Both the position numbers and the translations under genes were made by a program. Positions 1 through 8,581 of a stretch of DNA of 64,000 bases are shown one piece after another (position 1 is the first letter of the stretch; every line of letters starts with the position of its first letter). Location of the stretch: the NCBI GenBank assembly GCA_049890275.1, contig JBMHBT010000014.1, forward strand, positions 128,669 through 192,668, written 5' to 3'. The notes beneath the pieces were generated by a model that ran no database searches, was not told the origin of the DNA, and saw only the letters and a list, made by a program, of their open reading frames with translations. Source of the stretch: UBA7374 sp049890275 (GTDB lineage: Bacteria; Verrucomicrobiota; Verrucomicrobiia; Opitutales; Coraliomargaritaceae).

Positions 1-739
1 CGTCATCCCAGAGTGCTTCTTTACCGCCAGCCATATAACCAATACGACCGATTCCCTGAATGACACTATGATTGTGCCCATGGCTGCTCGGGTAATAGGT
101 CATGGCCTCGCGGTCTTTTTTGCCGTCCGGATATTCCGTACTGCCGTCTCTGTTGACCTCTTTTGCTGAGAATCCGATGTAGATTGGGTCTTTCGGGTCA
201 TAGTTGATTACTTTATAGTTCTCCAGATAGACGCAGGGTACACGATCATTTGTAGAGGGTAATAGAAAGCTGTAATCAAAGCCGATTTCGAGCGGTCCGG
301 GCTTCACTTCTGCATTCCAGTCAGCCGGGTTTTCTTCGCTTCCAAGTCCGAGGTGCCACTTGCCAATAACGGCTGTTTGGTAGTCGGCTTCTTTGAAAAG
401 ATCCGCGAGGGTGTAGCTATCCACCGGTATAGCGAGCGGAGCGTTTGGTGCCAGGATACTCACCTTTGAGCGGAAGCCGTGCTTTCCGGTGAGCATGGAA
501 AACCGAGAGGGGCTGCAGGTAGCTGCGGAGCAGTGCCCGTCGGTAAAAAGTAAACCGTTTGCCGCCAGTGCATCAATGTGTGGTGTGGGGATTTTTTCAG
601 AACCGTAGGCGCCGACATCACCATAGCCGATATCGTCACCGTAGATAATGACGACGTTGGGCTTTTTCGCCTGGGCCAGGAGTACATTCAGGGTACCGCT
701 GAGAAAAAATAGGGTTAGGGTCGGTAGAATAACTTTCAT
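1..739 (-). CDS. Sulfatase, family S1, 5' part only (cut by window edge)
   Basis: This is the N-terminal 246 or so residues of a secreted formylglycine-dependent sulfatase that removes sulfate esters, most likely from algal glycans. A signal peptide covers about residues 1-23 and ends in LAQA. The metal-binding GDDIGYGD stretch is near residues 34-41. The modification motif C-S-P-S-R has its Cys at about residue 75 and would be converted to formylglycine, which needs a maturase (AslB or FGE type) not seen here. KWHLG and an S-H-G-H-N-H stretch further on also fit the S1 family. The start is the ATG at 737-739. Substrate cannot be read from the sequence. The remaining C-terminal half lies left of the window. 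Confidence 0.93.
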   Translation of the reverse strand, partial: MKVILPTLTLFFLSGTLNVLLAQAKKPNVVIIYGDDIGYGDVGAYGSEKIPTPHIDALAANGLLFTDGHCSAATCSPSRFSMLTGKHGFRSKVSILAPNAPLAIPVDSYTLADLFKEADYQTAVIGKWHLGLGSEENPADWNAEVKPGPLEIGFDYSFLLPSTNDRVPCVYLENYKVINYDPKDPIYIGFSAKEVNRDGSTEYPDGKKDREAMTYYPSSHGHNHSVIQGIGRIGYMAGGKEALWDD

Positions 740-816
740 TGGAAGAACTGATTGCTTCCTGTTAATCCAATTGAGTGAGCGCTGCTTGGCTACTCCTTTC
801 TTTGATTGGGCCTGCC

Positions 817-1011
817 TTAACCAAAAATGAAATGCCCATTTCGGCTGCGTGCTTCGAGCAGTCGTTTTTTGAAATGATCCACTTTCTCGGGAAACAGGCC
901 TGCCAAATCGCGTCGCTGTTCCACGTCCTCCTTCAGATTGAAGAGCTCAAGTGGATACACTTCTGAATCAAGGGAAGAAGTATTCTCTTGGACGGCTATC
1001 CATTCCCCTTG
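817..1011 (-). pseudogene. 3' relic of a second sulfatase gene
   Basis: About 64 codons that read as a sulfatase C-terminus: an E-L-F-N-L-K-E-D block followed by an A-G-L-F-P-E-K-V helix and a basic R-L-L-E-A-R end, stopping at TAA 817-819. This is the usual 'ELYNL..DP.E..NLA' tail of S1 sulfatases. Nothing upstream encodes the catalytic half. The homologous part begins at the very base where the 77-bp repeat copy at 1012 starts, so the gene was cut by a rearrangement at that repeat. The reading frame stays open into the repeat as far as 1098, but those residues are repeat-encoded and not sulfatase-like. Confidence 0.75.
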
Positions 1012-1088
1012 TCGAACTTCGTTCTCATCCCGGTTCCGCTTTGCGGAGAATGTGATCGACTGCGTCGAATGGCGGAGAAGGCGGGATT
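1012..1088. repeat. 77-bp direct repeat, copy 1 (contains tRNA-Ser 3' end)
   Basis: This copy differs from the one at 1154-1230 at only three positions. Its last 19 bp (1070-1088) duplicate the 3' end of the neighbouring tRNA-Ser gene, including the encoded CCA. It contains two small hairpins with three-base loops: TCCGC-TTT-GCGGA at 1035-1047 and TCGAC-TGC-GTCGA at 1056-1068. The left edge abuts the truncated sulfatase relic. Confidence 0.95.
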
Positions 1089-1153
1089 GGCGAGGCATTG
1101 CCTCGTCGCTATGCGATCACGCCTGCGGCGTGCCCCATCTACGCTTCGCTTCG
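1089..1153. repeat. Spacer made of mini-palindromes between the 77-bp repeats
   Basis: The 65 bp between the repeat copies contain CGAGGC-ATT-GCCTCG (1091-1105), TCGC-TAT-GCGA (1106-1116) and CACGCC-TGC-GGCGTG (1118-1132). Two of these have the same layout of a 6-bp stem and a 3-base loop seen inside repeat copy 2. No coding sense is apparent. Confidence 0.85.
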
Positions 1154-1211
1154 TCGAACTTAGTTCTCATCCCGGTTCCGCTTTGCGGAGAGTGTGTTCG
1201 ACTGCGTCGAA

Positions 1212-1230
<19 letters not shown>
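1154..1230. repeat. 77-bp direct repeat, copy 2 (overlaps tRNA-Ser 3' end)
   Basis: Copy 2 of the repeat at 1012-1088. Positions 1212-1230 are the functional 3' end of tRNA-Ser. It carries TTCGAC-TGC-GTCGAA at 1197-1211, a 15-nt hairpin directly downstream of the tRNA CCA in the tRNA's own direction, which may aid 3' processing or termination. Confidence 0.95.
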
Positions 1231-1302
<72 letters not shown>

Positions 1303-1633
1303 AAGCCAGAGTTATGTAAAAACATCCGAACGCAGGGATTTCAACTGTATTTTTGGGAAGATATCGAATCGGTGTATTTTACGACGAAGTTAGCTCGCAA
1401 ATTGCATCCGTTTGTTTGCGTTATTGGGTAAGTGTTTGCTGTCTTGCCTATTGTGCATTTTCAACAAAATGCGCGCTTGTTAAAAAAGTAACACAAACAA
1501 ATTTCAAGTCCACAAGCGTTTCTGGCTGTGTTGCAAAGACGCAAACCGCTCCGTTACGCACCTCCACACGCGTCTTGGCAGAATGCGGTTCGCTCTTGGC
1601 AGAAACACTTCTGAATCTTGTGCAATATCGGGG
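1303..1633. other. Intergenic, no gene recognised (331 bp)
   Basis: No convincing coding region or RNA was found. An 11-bp sequence TCTTGGCAGAA occurs twice about 20 bp apart near 1570-1605. The stretch should contain the promoter of the minus-strand tRNA-Ser and the end of the minus-strand tsaE transcript, but no clear terminator hairpin was found. Confidence 0.5.
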
Positions 1634-2068
1634 TTAGCGCAGCTGAATACAGTGAGTTTCCTCAGAAATAATCGAGAGGTGCAGGTGCCATGCATCCTCG
1701 GGGATGCTTTCTTTGATGTTTTCAGGCCATTCAACAGCAAGGCACCAAGGAGGGCGCAGAAAGTCCTCGATCATGAGTGAGTCGAGTTCGCTGGATGTAT
1801 GGAGGCGGTAGGCATCGAGGTGGATGAGCTGTCGTGCGCCTTGATAGATGGAGTACAAGTTGTAAGTCGGGCTGGTCACGGCTTCCTTGATTCCCCAAGC
1901 ACGGGCTAAACCGCGAATGAGGGTCGTCTTGCCAACTCCGAGGTCACCGTGGAGGGCGAGTACACAGTCGACCGGAAGATGTTTGGCGATTTGTGAACCA
2001 GCAGCTTCTGTTTCCAGGGCGGAACCAGTCAGGATACCATCTTTGAGTTGTTTGATGAAATCATTCAC
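1634..2068 (-). CDS. tsaE: tRNA threonylcarbamoyladenosine biosynthesis ATPase TsaE
   Basis: TsaE (YjeE) is the P-loop ATPase that supports the TsaB-TsaD complex in making t6A at position 37 of ANN-decoding tRNAs; it is cytosolic. The 144 residues carry the Walker A G-D-L-G-V-G-K-T-T at about 41-49, then S-P-T-Y-N-L-Y, H-L-D-A-Y-R-L and E-W-P-E-N, the family's conserved run. The ATG at 2068 overlaps the stop of thiL by 4 bp, so the two are translationally coupled. Length and motifs are normal. TsaB, TsaC and TsaD are not in the window. Confidence 0.95.
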   Translation of the reverse strand: MNDFIKQLKDGILTGSALETEAAGSQIAKHLPVDCVLALHGDLGVGKTTLIRGLARAWGIKEAVTSPTYNLYSIYQGARQLIHLDAYRLHTSSELDSLMIEDFLRPPWCLAVEWPENIKESIPEDAWHLHLSIISEETHCIQLR

Positions 2069-3036
2069 GATGCGAAGTGTTCGTAGCCCTGGCTCCAGGG
2101 GAGCGGTTTTCCGTTGGAGGAATCGATGAATGGAGCTTGGCCCTGCTTGCTCTGGATGCTGCCGATTCGGCTAATCGCGAGACCCGGAAAACAGATCTGC
2201 CAGCGTTGAATAAAAGGATCGGGATTCATTTTTTCGTCGACCGCAAAGAGTAGTTCATAGTCTTCCCCGTCGGAGAAAGCATGATCGATGGGGAGTTTGC
2301 CTGTTTGATCGGCTATGGAGTGAACGGCCTGACTTAGTGGGATTTGTTCAAGGTTTAGGGACGCGGAGCAGGAATTTGGAAGAAGCTGCTTTAGGTCTTT
2401 GGCTAAGCCATCGGTTAGATCCATCAGGGCAGTGCAATCGGGCTGACAGGCAAGCCATTGACCTTCTTTCAGTCGCGGGATGAAGTCGAGGTGCTTCCCC
2501 AAGAGGCTCCCTCCGAGTGATCCGGTTACATAGAGTGCATGACCCGGAGATGCGGATGATCGGAGTACTGGTTTCTGCGTTTGTCCGGTCAGGGTGAGAA
2601 CGGCAGAAAAATGATTTTGTTCGGTTTGTGTGACGTCGCCTCCAACGAGAGAAACTCCGTATTGGAGGCAGGATTCTCGAATGCCGTCAAAGAAACCCCT
2701 TAACCATTGGCTGGAGAGATTGGGACCGGAGAGTAGTGCCAACACCGCAGAACCGGGAACACCACCCATGGCAGCTATATCGCTGAGGTTGCGCTTGATC
2801 AGTTTTGCGCCCGCTTTTTGGGGAGGTGTATTTTTATCAAAATGTCTGTTTAAACAGAGGCTATCTGTGGTCAGAAGCATCGGATCCTGCCTTTTGTTTG
2901 GTAGCACGGCACAATCATCGCCGATGCCAAAGGGTGCAGTTGGACAGGCGAATCCGAGCCATTCCTGAATCTGCTCAATCAGTTTGGATTCGCCGAGTGC
3001 GGCGATGGTATTTTCATGCTGCTCAGAAAATATCAT
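2065..3036 (-). CDS. thiL: Thiamine-monophosphate kinase ThiL
   Basis: Phosphorylates thiamine monophosphate with ATP to give thiamine diphosphate, the last step of cofactor synthesis. The 323 residues have the family hallmarks: G-I-G-D-D-C-A-V-L near residue 37, L-L-T-T-D-S-L about 15 residues later, and V-G-G-D-V-T-Q in the middle for Mg-ATP binding. It belongs to the PurM/ThiL fold. It sits in a tight minus-strand operon: the start overlaps the xth stop by one base (TAATG) and its stop overlaps the tsaE start. No THI box is visible ahead of the cluster, so TPP control is not supported. Confidence 0.95.
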   Translation of the reverse strand: MIFSEQHENTIAALGESKLIEQIQEWLGFACPTAPFGIGDDCAVLPNKRQDPMLLTTDSLCLNRHFDKNTPPQKAGAKLIKRNLSDIAAMGGVPGSAVLALLSGPNLSSQWLRGFFDGIRESCLQYGVSLVGGDVTQTEQNHFSAVLTLTGQTQKPVLRSSASPGHALYVTGSLGGSLLGKHLDFIPRLKEGQWLACQPDCTALMDLTDGLAKDLKQLLPNSCSASLNLEQIPLSQAVHSIADQTGKLPIDHAFSDGEDYELLFAVDEKMNPDPFIQRWQICFPGLAISRIGSIQSKQGQAPFIDSSNGKPLPWSQGYEHFAS

Positions 3037-3833
3037 TAGCCGAGGATCAATTCAACCGGGCAGTGATCGGAGCCGAGTACTTCGGAAAGGATGCGAGCCT
3101 CTTTGATTCGGGGTCGAAGGGATTGGCTGAGGCAGAAGTAATCAATGCGCCAACCAATGTTCCGTTTTCTTGCGCCAGCTCGGTACGACCACCAGGAGTA
3201 GGCATCTATAGCCTCTGGGTGGAGGGTACGGAAGGAGTCGATGAATCCGGCTTCCAGCAAGGAGTCAAAGCAGGCGCGTTCTTCGTCGGTAAAGCCTGCG
3301 TTTTTGCGGTTTGTTTTGGGATTAGCCAGGTCAATTTCGTTGTGTGCGACATTCAAATCTCCGCATAAGACGACCGGCTTGCTTGTCTCTATTTTTTTTA
3401 GATACGCGAGGAAGTCAGGTTCCCATTCAAGGGTGCGATAATCGAGTCTACGGGGCCGCTTGTTTTCATCGTGGTTTTGAGAATTGGGTGTGTAAACGGT
3501 GACGAGGAAGTAGTCGTTGAATTCGGCGGTCAAAACTCGTCCTTCCGAGTCGTGTTGGCTCAGGCCGATGCCTCGCGTGACGGAGAGCGGTTCCGTTCGA
3601 CTGAGAATCGCCGTGCCGGAGTAACCCTTTTTCTCCGCACAGTTCCAGTAAGCGTACGGGTAATTTTCAAAAGAAAATTGATCGACGAGATCTTCGGAGA
3701 TTTTCGTTTCCTGCAAGCAGAGAAGATCGGGAGCTTCTGAGGACAGAAATTCTTCAAATCCTTTTTTGAGAACGGCTCGAAGGCCGTTGACGTTCCAAGA
3801 GATGAGTTTTTGCGGACTGTTTTTTTGAGTCAT
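3036..3833 (-). CDS. xth: Exodeoxyribonuclease III / AP endonuclease
   Basis: Base-excision repair nuclease of the ExoIII family: it cuts 5' to abasic sites and has 3'-5' exonuclease and 3'-phosphatase activity. In 265 residues the protein shows W-N-V-N-G-L-R near the start, L-Q-E-T-K (metal-binding Glu), Y-T-P-N-S-Q-N, G-D-L-N-V-A-H, the W-W-S-Y-R-A block, and the closing G-S-D-H-C-P-V with the catalytic Asp-His pair. It is the first of the xth-thiL-tsaE unit, 6 bp downstream of mnmA on the same strand, so the four may be cotranscribed. Confidence 0.95.
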   Translation of the reverse strand: MTQKNSPQKLISWNVNGLRAVLKKGFEEFLSSEAPDLLCLQETKISEDLVDQFSFENYPYAYWNCAEKKGYSGTAILSRTEPLSVTRGIGLSQHDSEGRVLTAEFNDYFLVTVYTPNSQNHDENKRPRRLDYRTLEWEPDFLAYLKKIETSKPVVLCGDLNVAHNEIDLANPKTNRKNAGFTDEERACFDSLLEAGFIDSFRTLHPEAIDAYSWWSYRAGARKRNIGWRIDYFCLSQSLRPRIKEARILSEVLGSDHCPVELILG

Positions 3834-3839
3834 GTACTT

Positions 3840-4922
3840 TTAAGTAATCGAATTCGCATAAAAGCCACCGCCCAGGAGTCTTTGGCCCTCGTAGAGAGCA
3901 AGGATTTGTCCCGGTGCTAGGGCGCGTTGCGGTTGGTCAAAGATGATTTCTGCGCTGTTGGATCCAGTGGGTCGGTAGTGTGCCGGTTGCGCGGGGTCTC
4001 GATAGCGGGGGCGGGCGAGAAGGCGACATTCTTTTGAAACGAGGTGGTTGATGAAACTGATATTTTCGATCTGAACGGAACGGGTGAACAGTCCGGGGGA
4101 ATCCGGTTGATCAAACGCTACGATGAGTTGGTTGTTCGGACGGTCAAACCCAACAACTACATAAAACTCGTTGTCTGTATTGGATGGAACCCCGATCCCT
4201 CTACGTTGCCCCATGGTATAACGATGCAAGCCCCGGTGTTGTCCGAGGAGTTCACCGTTGGTATTAACGATGTCTCCGGGCTGATCATCGATGTAGTGCT
4301 CGAGGAAGCGGTTGATATTCATGTCGCCGAGAAAACAGATTCCCTGACTGTCTTTCTTCACCGCGTTCGGTAGCTCGCGTTGGCTGGCGAGTTCCCTTAC
4401 TTCCGGTTTTTTCAGTTCTCCAAGAGGAAAGAGCGCTTTCTCGATTTGCTGCTGCTGGAGTAGGGCGAGGAAGTAGGACTGGTCCTTGTTTGCATCCATT
4501 CCCTCGAGGAGTTCGAAGCTTCCGTCGTTGTTGCTTCTTTTTCGCACGTAGTGTCCCGTTGCCATTGCATCAAAGCCGTTTGAAAGCGCGTATTCCTGGA
4601 ATACACCGAACTTCATCTCTCGATTGCACATAATATCGGGATTGGGAGTTATGCCGCTTTCGTAGCCTTCAACTAGGTAGCTGACTACCCGCTCCCGATA
4701 TTCGTTAACCAGATTGACGATACGATGAGGCAGGCCAAGGTGTTCGGCAACTAAACGGGAATCTTCGATATCCTGCTGTGCTGGACAGTCAGCCAGTGGC
4801 ATTTCTTCATTCATCCAAGTCCGAATATAGGCACAAGATACGTCATACCCCTTCTCTTTAAGGAGGAGAGCTGCTACGGCGCTGTCAACGCCGCCGGAGA
4901 GTGCGACGAGTATCTTGGGCAT
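3840..4922 (-). CDS. mnmA: tRNA-specific 2-thiouridylase MnmA
   Basis: Inserts sulfur at C2 of wobble U34 in tRNA-Lys, -Glu and -Gln using ATP and a persulfide donor. The PP-loop S-G-G-V-D-S lies at residues 9-14 from the chosen start. The two catalytic cysteines are C99 (in P-D-I-M-C-N) and C196 (in Q-G-I-C-F-L), both present. I chose ATG 4920-4922 because homologs begin just before the PP-loop. A longer GTG start at 4973 would add 17 unlikely residues. The protein is then 360 residues, normal for the family. Upstream of the ATG is TCAATT with no clear Shine-Dalgarno sequence. Confidence 0.95.
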   Translation of the reverse strand: MPKILVALSGGVDSAVAALLLKEKGYDVSCAYIRTWMNEEMPLADCPAQQDIEDSRLVAEHLGLPHRIVNLVNEYRERVVSYLVEGYESGITPNPDIMCNREMKFGVFQEYALSNGFDAMATGHYVRKRSNNDGSFELLEGMDANKDQSYFLALLQQQQIEKALFPLGELKKPEVRELASQRELPNAVKKDSQGICFLGDMNINRFLEHYIDDQPGDIVNTNGELLGQHRGLHRYTMGQRRGIGVPSNTDNEFYVVVGFDRPNNQLIVAFDQPDSPGLFTRSVQIENISFINHLVSKECRLLARPRYRDPAQPAHYRPTGSNSAEIIFDQPQRALAPGQILALYEGQRLLGGGFYANSIT

Positions 4923-5051
4923 AATTGATTGCATATTCGGTCTGAGCCACGGGTCAATACGCCTTGAAAGCACACTTTTTATTAAATTTTATCCAATCGG
5001 GTTCAATCAGTATTGCGCCTGACCTATGGATCATTCGACAGTGTTAGTGGA

Positions 5052-7493
5052 ATGAATCAAGATTTTGTCGATGTAATCCATGTCTTTTGGGAGACGACTC
5101 ACAGCGGTCTTCTGATTCTTTCTGCTGACTGGAATCACAAGCGCAAAGAGGTCCCCGTGCGTTTTGGCCCGGATGAAAGTGTGCTACAAACAATTGACCC
5201 CTTGTCGCCGGAAGATGCCGGACGTTATTGCCGCTATTTTCGGCGAAGAGGACGTTGGGTATTCCGAATCCAGCCGGATCGTTATCCCGAACTGAAGATC
5301 GGTCAGCCTCGGGTATTTCTTGCGGGAGACTTCAATGGCTGGGACAAGGCTATTGGAAAAAAACACTGGGAACTCAAACCAGTCATGGAGGCGGAAACCC
5401 GATTCTATGAGGTGAGTATCCCTTCCGGTAAGCTATCATCGAAGAAAATCAGTGAGTTTAAATTCGTTACAGATTCCTGCGTATGGCTGGATGTGCCGGA
5501 TAGCGCACCGAATGGTATTATCAATGATCTGCAGGTAGCTAATTTTCAGTTTAACCCGGAACAGAGCGGGCAGCATATTTTTCGTTTTCAATTACGGGAG
5601 GACTACAAACCGAATGGTGAAGAATTTGTTTCTTGGACAAGTTCTGAGGGTGCGTCCATTCGACCGCTGCCGCACACGCAGTCCCTTCTCACCGCTTCGA
5701 GCCAATTAGCGATGGGTGCTCAAGTAGACCCGGGCAAAAGTACGACTTTTAGTCTTTTTTCACCCCGTGCAGATTCAGTTCAACTTGTCTACGGTTTTGA
5801 AGAGAATGGCTCCAGTTCCACTGTTGCTGATTTGGAGAGAGTCAATGGCACTACTTGGTCTACAACGATTCAGGAAGATTTGGACGGATGTTTCTACTCC
5901 TATCGTATCGCCGGTCGTAGCGTTGAAGGGACTTCTCATTTTGACGGACTGTTTCCTGTTGTCGACCCATACGCTAAAGCCTGCCTTGGCCGTCGGGGGC
6001 CGGGTATCGTTGTCTCTCCCCACCGCCTGCAGAAGGAAGTCCATTCGTTCCAAGCTCCGGCTTGGCATGATTTAGTTATTTTAGAGGGGCATGTGCGGGA
6101 TTTTATTGCACACGCTCCAATTGAATTAACTGATTCGGAGCGGAAGGGCTTTAATGGTCTACGCAAGTGGCTCCGTTCAGAAGGTTCTTACATTCGTGAG
6201 CTAGGAGTGAACGCAGTTGAGCTACAGCCGATTCAAGAATTTGATAATGTACATGCCGATGAGTATCATTGGGGTTACATGACTGTTAACTACTTCTCGC
6301 CGGAGAGCAGTTATGCAAGTGACCCGGCTCGCGCTTCACAAATCGAAGAGTTTCGCGGACTGGTGCAGGATTTTCACGCTCAGGATATCGCTGTCATTCT
6401 CGATGTTGTATACAATCATGTGGGAGAGCCAAACCATCTTCTCTTTGTAGATAAGTATTATTACTTTCATCTCGACGAGGCTAATGATCTATCGAATTGG
6501 AGCGGCTGCGGGAATGATTTGCGCTGCGATACGCCGATGGGTCGGCGTTTAATTATTGATAGCCTCAAGCATCTCATAGAGGTATACGATGTAGATGGAT
6601 TTCGATTTGACCTAGCCGAGTTGATCGGCATCGACGTGCTGCGTGAAATTGAGCAGGAGCTCAAAGCTTTGAAGCCATCCATTATTCTCATCGCTGAGCC
6701 TTGGAGTTTTCGGGGGCACATACAGGATGAGTTGCGAGAAACCGGCTACGCATCCTGGAATGATGGTTTTCGCGACGGCATCGCCAGCTATGTTCTCGGA
6801 GAAGGTAATCAGGAGATGATTCGCTACTTTCTCTCCGGTTCACAGGGAACCAGTCGTTTTGCAGCGCAGACAATTAATTATACGGAGTCACACGATGATC
6901 ATTGTTGGTTGGATCGTATTACTGAATGTGCGGACCACAACGGTGCGTCGCCAACTTGGTTGGACGCGCGAAGAACCCATCTGATGGCCTCCATCTTATT
7001 TGCTTCATTGGGTGTGCCCATGCTGTCTGCAGGGCAGGATTTTATGCGTTCCAAGCAGGGTGTCTCAAATACGTACCAACGGGGCGACTTAAATGCTTTG
7101 GATTACAACCAAAGACTTTTGCATAGCGGAACGCATGCTTACTTTCGTTCATGGATTCAGTTTCGTTTGTCGACACTGGGTTCTGCCCTTCGATACGATG
7201 GAGCCCCTGCTAGCAGCTATATGGAAAGCTTTGTAGCCGACGGTTTTAGCTCGGTTGTCATTGTTTATAATGCAGACAAGAGTGTAGCGGCACCGCAACT
7301 GATCTTTGGAGTCAACCCCCATACGGAATATGCCAATATAGAATGCCCTCTTATTGCAGAAGGGGGATGGCAGCAGATTGCCGATGCAGAGCGCTTCGAT
7401 TCAGCCGGCTTGCAACACAACTTGATTCCGGTCAGCGGGACAAAGATTAGTTTGCCTCCGCTCAATTGCGGGCTTTGGATAAAGCAGGTGTAA
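5052..7493 (+). CDS. GH13 alpha-glucanase, pullulanase/debranching type with CBM48-like N-terminus
   Basis: A glycoside hydrolase of clan GH-H acting on alpha-1,4/1,6-glucan such as glycogen. Residues of about 1-130 hold a beta-sandwich with a G-D-F-N-G-W motif, and a second CBM48/Early-set-like domain precedes the barrel. The catalytic barrel has region I D-V-V-Y-N-H-V at residue 451, the nucleophile D520 in G-F-R-F-D-L-A, the acid/base E549 in L-I-A-E-P-W, and the transition-state pair H614-D615. No signal peptide, so cytosolic glycogen turnover is likely. The ATG at 5052 was chosen over a TTG at 5013. The 3' end overlaps the convergent phosphatase gene by 32 bp. Exact linkage specificity is not visible. 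Confidence 0.88.
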   Translation: MNQDFVDVIHVFWETTHSGLLILSADWNHKRKEVPVRFGPDESVLQTIDPLSPEDAGRYCRYFRRRGRWVFRIQPDRYPELKIGQPRVFLAGDFNGWDKAIGKKHWELKPVMEAETRFYEVSIPSGKLSSKKISEFKFVTDSCVWLDVPDSAPNGIINDLQVANFQFNPEQSGQHIFRFQLREDYKPNGEEFVSWTSSEGASIRPLPHTQSLLTASSQLAMGAQVDPGKSTTFSLFSPRADSVQLVYGFEENGSSSTVADLERVNGTTWSTTIQEDLDGCFYSYRIAGRSVEGTSHFDGLFPVVDPYAKACLGRRGPGIVVSPHRLQKEVHSFQAPAWHDLVILEGHVRDFIAHAPIELTDSERKGFNGLRKWLRSEGSYIRELGVNAVELQPIQEFDNVHADEYHWGYMTVNYFSPESSYASDPARASQIEEFRGLVQDFHAQDIAVILDVVYNHVGEPNHLLFVDKYYYFHLDEANDLSNWSGCGNDLRCDTPMGRRLIIDSLKHLIEVYDVDGFRFDLAELIGIDVLREIEQELKALKPSIILIAEPWSFRGHIQDELRETGYASWNDGFRDGIASYVLGEGNQEMIRYFLSGSQGTSRFAAQTINYTESHDDHCWLDRITECADHNGASPTWLDARRTHLMASILFASLGVPMLSAGQDFMRSKQGVSNTYQRGDLNALDYNQRLLHSGTHAYFRSWIQFRLSTLGSALRYDGAPASSYMESFVADGFSSVVIVYNADKSVAAPQLIFGVNPHTEYANIECPLIAEGGWQQIADAERFDSAGLQHNLIPVSGTKISLPPLNCGLWIKQV

Positions 7494-8475
7494 TTGGTAG
7501 CGAAAAGTCGTGTCTTAGGACGGCATTATTTATGGAGTTGCGAATTTCTGCCCGAATGGAAACCGTACGATGGTTCCACTCAAATTGAAGCATTCCAAAT
7601 CCGATCTGATTATAGAATTTTCCGATGCGATAGCAGTTGGCTTCCTCTTTTAGATTTTCCCACGAGTGAGTGAGGCCGCTGGAAGTCATTTCTAATAAAG
7701 TCCGACCGCTAACGGGGAGGGCGATTTGACTCATTTCATGAAAATGACGATCTCCGCTGAGTAAAATGGTGTGCGGTAGGGATGCATCATCCAGCAGTTC
7801 CAGTAGCCAGTCACGTGCATTTGGGAAATTGGCCCATTTTTCGTATGGGTGGTCTTTTGGTATGACTTGAATACTGCTGACGATGAGTATGACCTCTGCG
7901 GTGCTTTCGCGAATGGTTGTTAGCAGCCAGTCATTTTGTTTCGGGCCGAGTAATGCCGTATTTGAGGGCTTTTCTCGCTGTGCAAAATAGCGCCCGTCCA
8001 GTAAGATTACCTGTACTTGCCGTCCATCAGGGCCAAAGGAATGAGTGGCATAGAGGCCTTCACGTTCGCGTATGGGATGGTTTTTTGGATATTCGAGAAA
8101 ATCCAAAGCGAGTTCTCGGGTCTCTACCTTTGCCGGGTATTCTGCTCCTGCATGATTCCATCCATAGTCATGATCGTCCCATGTACCAATAATGGGTACG
8201 CTTTCACGGAATGATTGATACTGCCGGTGCTGGGTCTGCTGCTCGTACCTTTTTTTAACGATCAGCGGGTCCATTGAGTCACCATAGATATTGTCACCGA
8301 TCCAAATCCAAAGATCCGGCTGATTCGAATGAATCACATCCCAGAGCGGTTGGGGCAGGTATTCCTTGTTGCAGGAACCGAAAGCGATCTTTTGCAGCGG
8401 AGCAGAGAAGTGATTCGGGTAGTAGGCACAAAGTGTCTGGACGCTTACCAATGTCAGGAAAATCAATCGGATCAT
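7462..8475 (-). CDS. PhoD-like metallophosphatase, secreted
   Basis: A phosphoesterase of the PhoD type (alkaline phosphodiesterase/phosphatase with Ca/Fe or similar metals), probably periplasmic. The start at 8475 gives MIRLIFLTLVS, a good signal peptide; a TTG 21 bp upstream is less likely. Metal-binding blocks are visible: F-G-S-C-N near residue 32, W-I-G-D-N-I-Y-G-D, T-W-D-D-H-D-Y-G-W-N and the late S-G-D-R-H-F-H. The roughly 337 residues match the short PhoD-like family found in Bacteroidetes and Verrucomicrobia. It runs convergently with the GH13 gene and overlaps its 3' end by 32 bp, an antisense arrangement. Confidence 0.88.
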   Translation of the reverse strand: MIRLIFLTLVSVQTLCAYYPNHFSAPLQKIAFGSCNKEYLPQPLWDVIHSNQPDLWIWIGDNIYGDSMDPLIVKKRYEQQTQHRQYQSFRESVPIIGTWDDHDYGWNHAGAEYPAKVETRELALDFLEYPKNHPIREREGLYATHSFGPDGRQVQVILLDGRYFAQREKPSNTALLGPKQNDWLLTTIRESTAEVILIVSSIQVIPKDHPYEKWANFPNARDWLLELLDDASLPHTILLSGDRHFHEMSQIALPVSGRTLLEMTSSGLTHSWENLKEEANCYRIGKFYNQIGFGMLQFEWNHRTVSIRAEIRNSINNAVLRHDFSLPITPALSKARN

Positions 8476-8581
8476 GAGTGTGAACTTTCTATGCAATTGC
8501 CTCGAATGTAGACTTGGATGGATACAATACGTGATGCAGCATTGACAACGAAGAAGGTCTAAATGTCTATCAAATCATACT

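Noticed and set aside
817..1098. A 93-codon ORF taken as a small intact gene
   Set aside because: The first 29 codons come from the 77-bp repeat and only the rest is sulfatase-like, so it is a relic and not a real small protein.
3037..3060. TPP riboswitch before thiL
   Set aside because: thiL start overlaps the xth stop; no THI-box sequence is present there or before mnmA.
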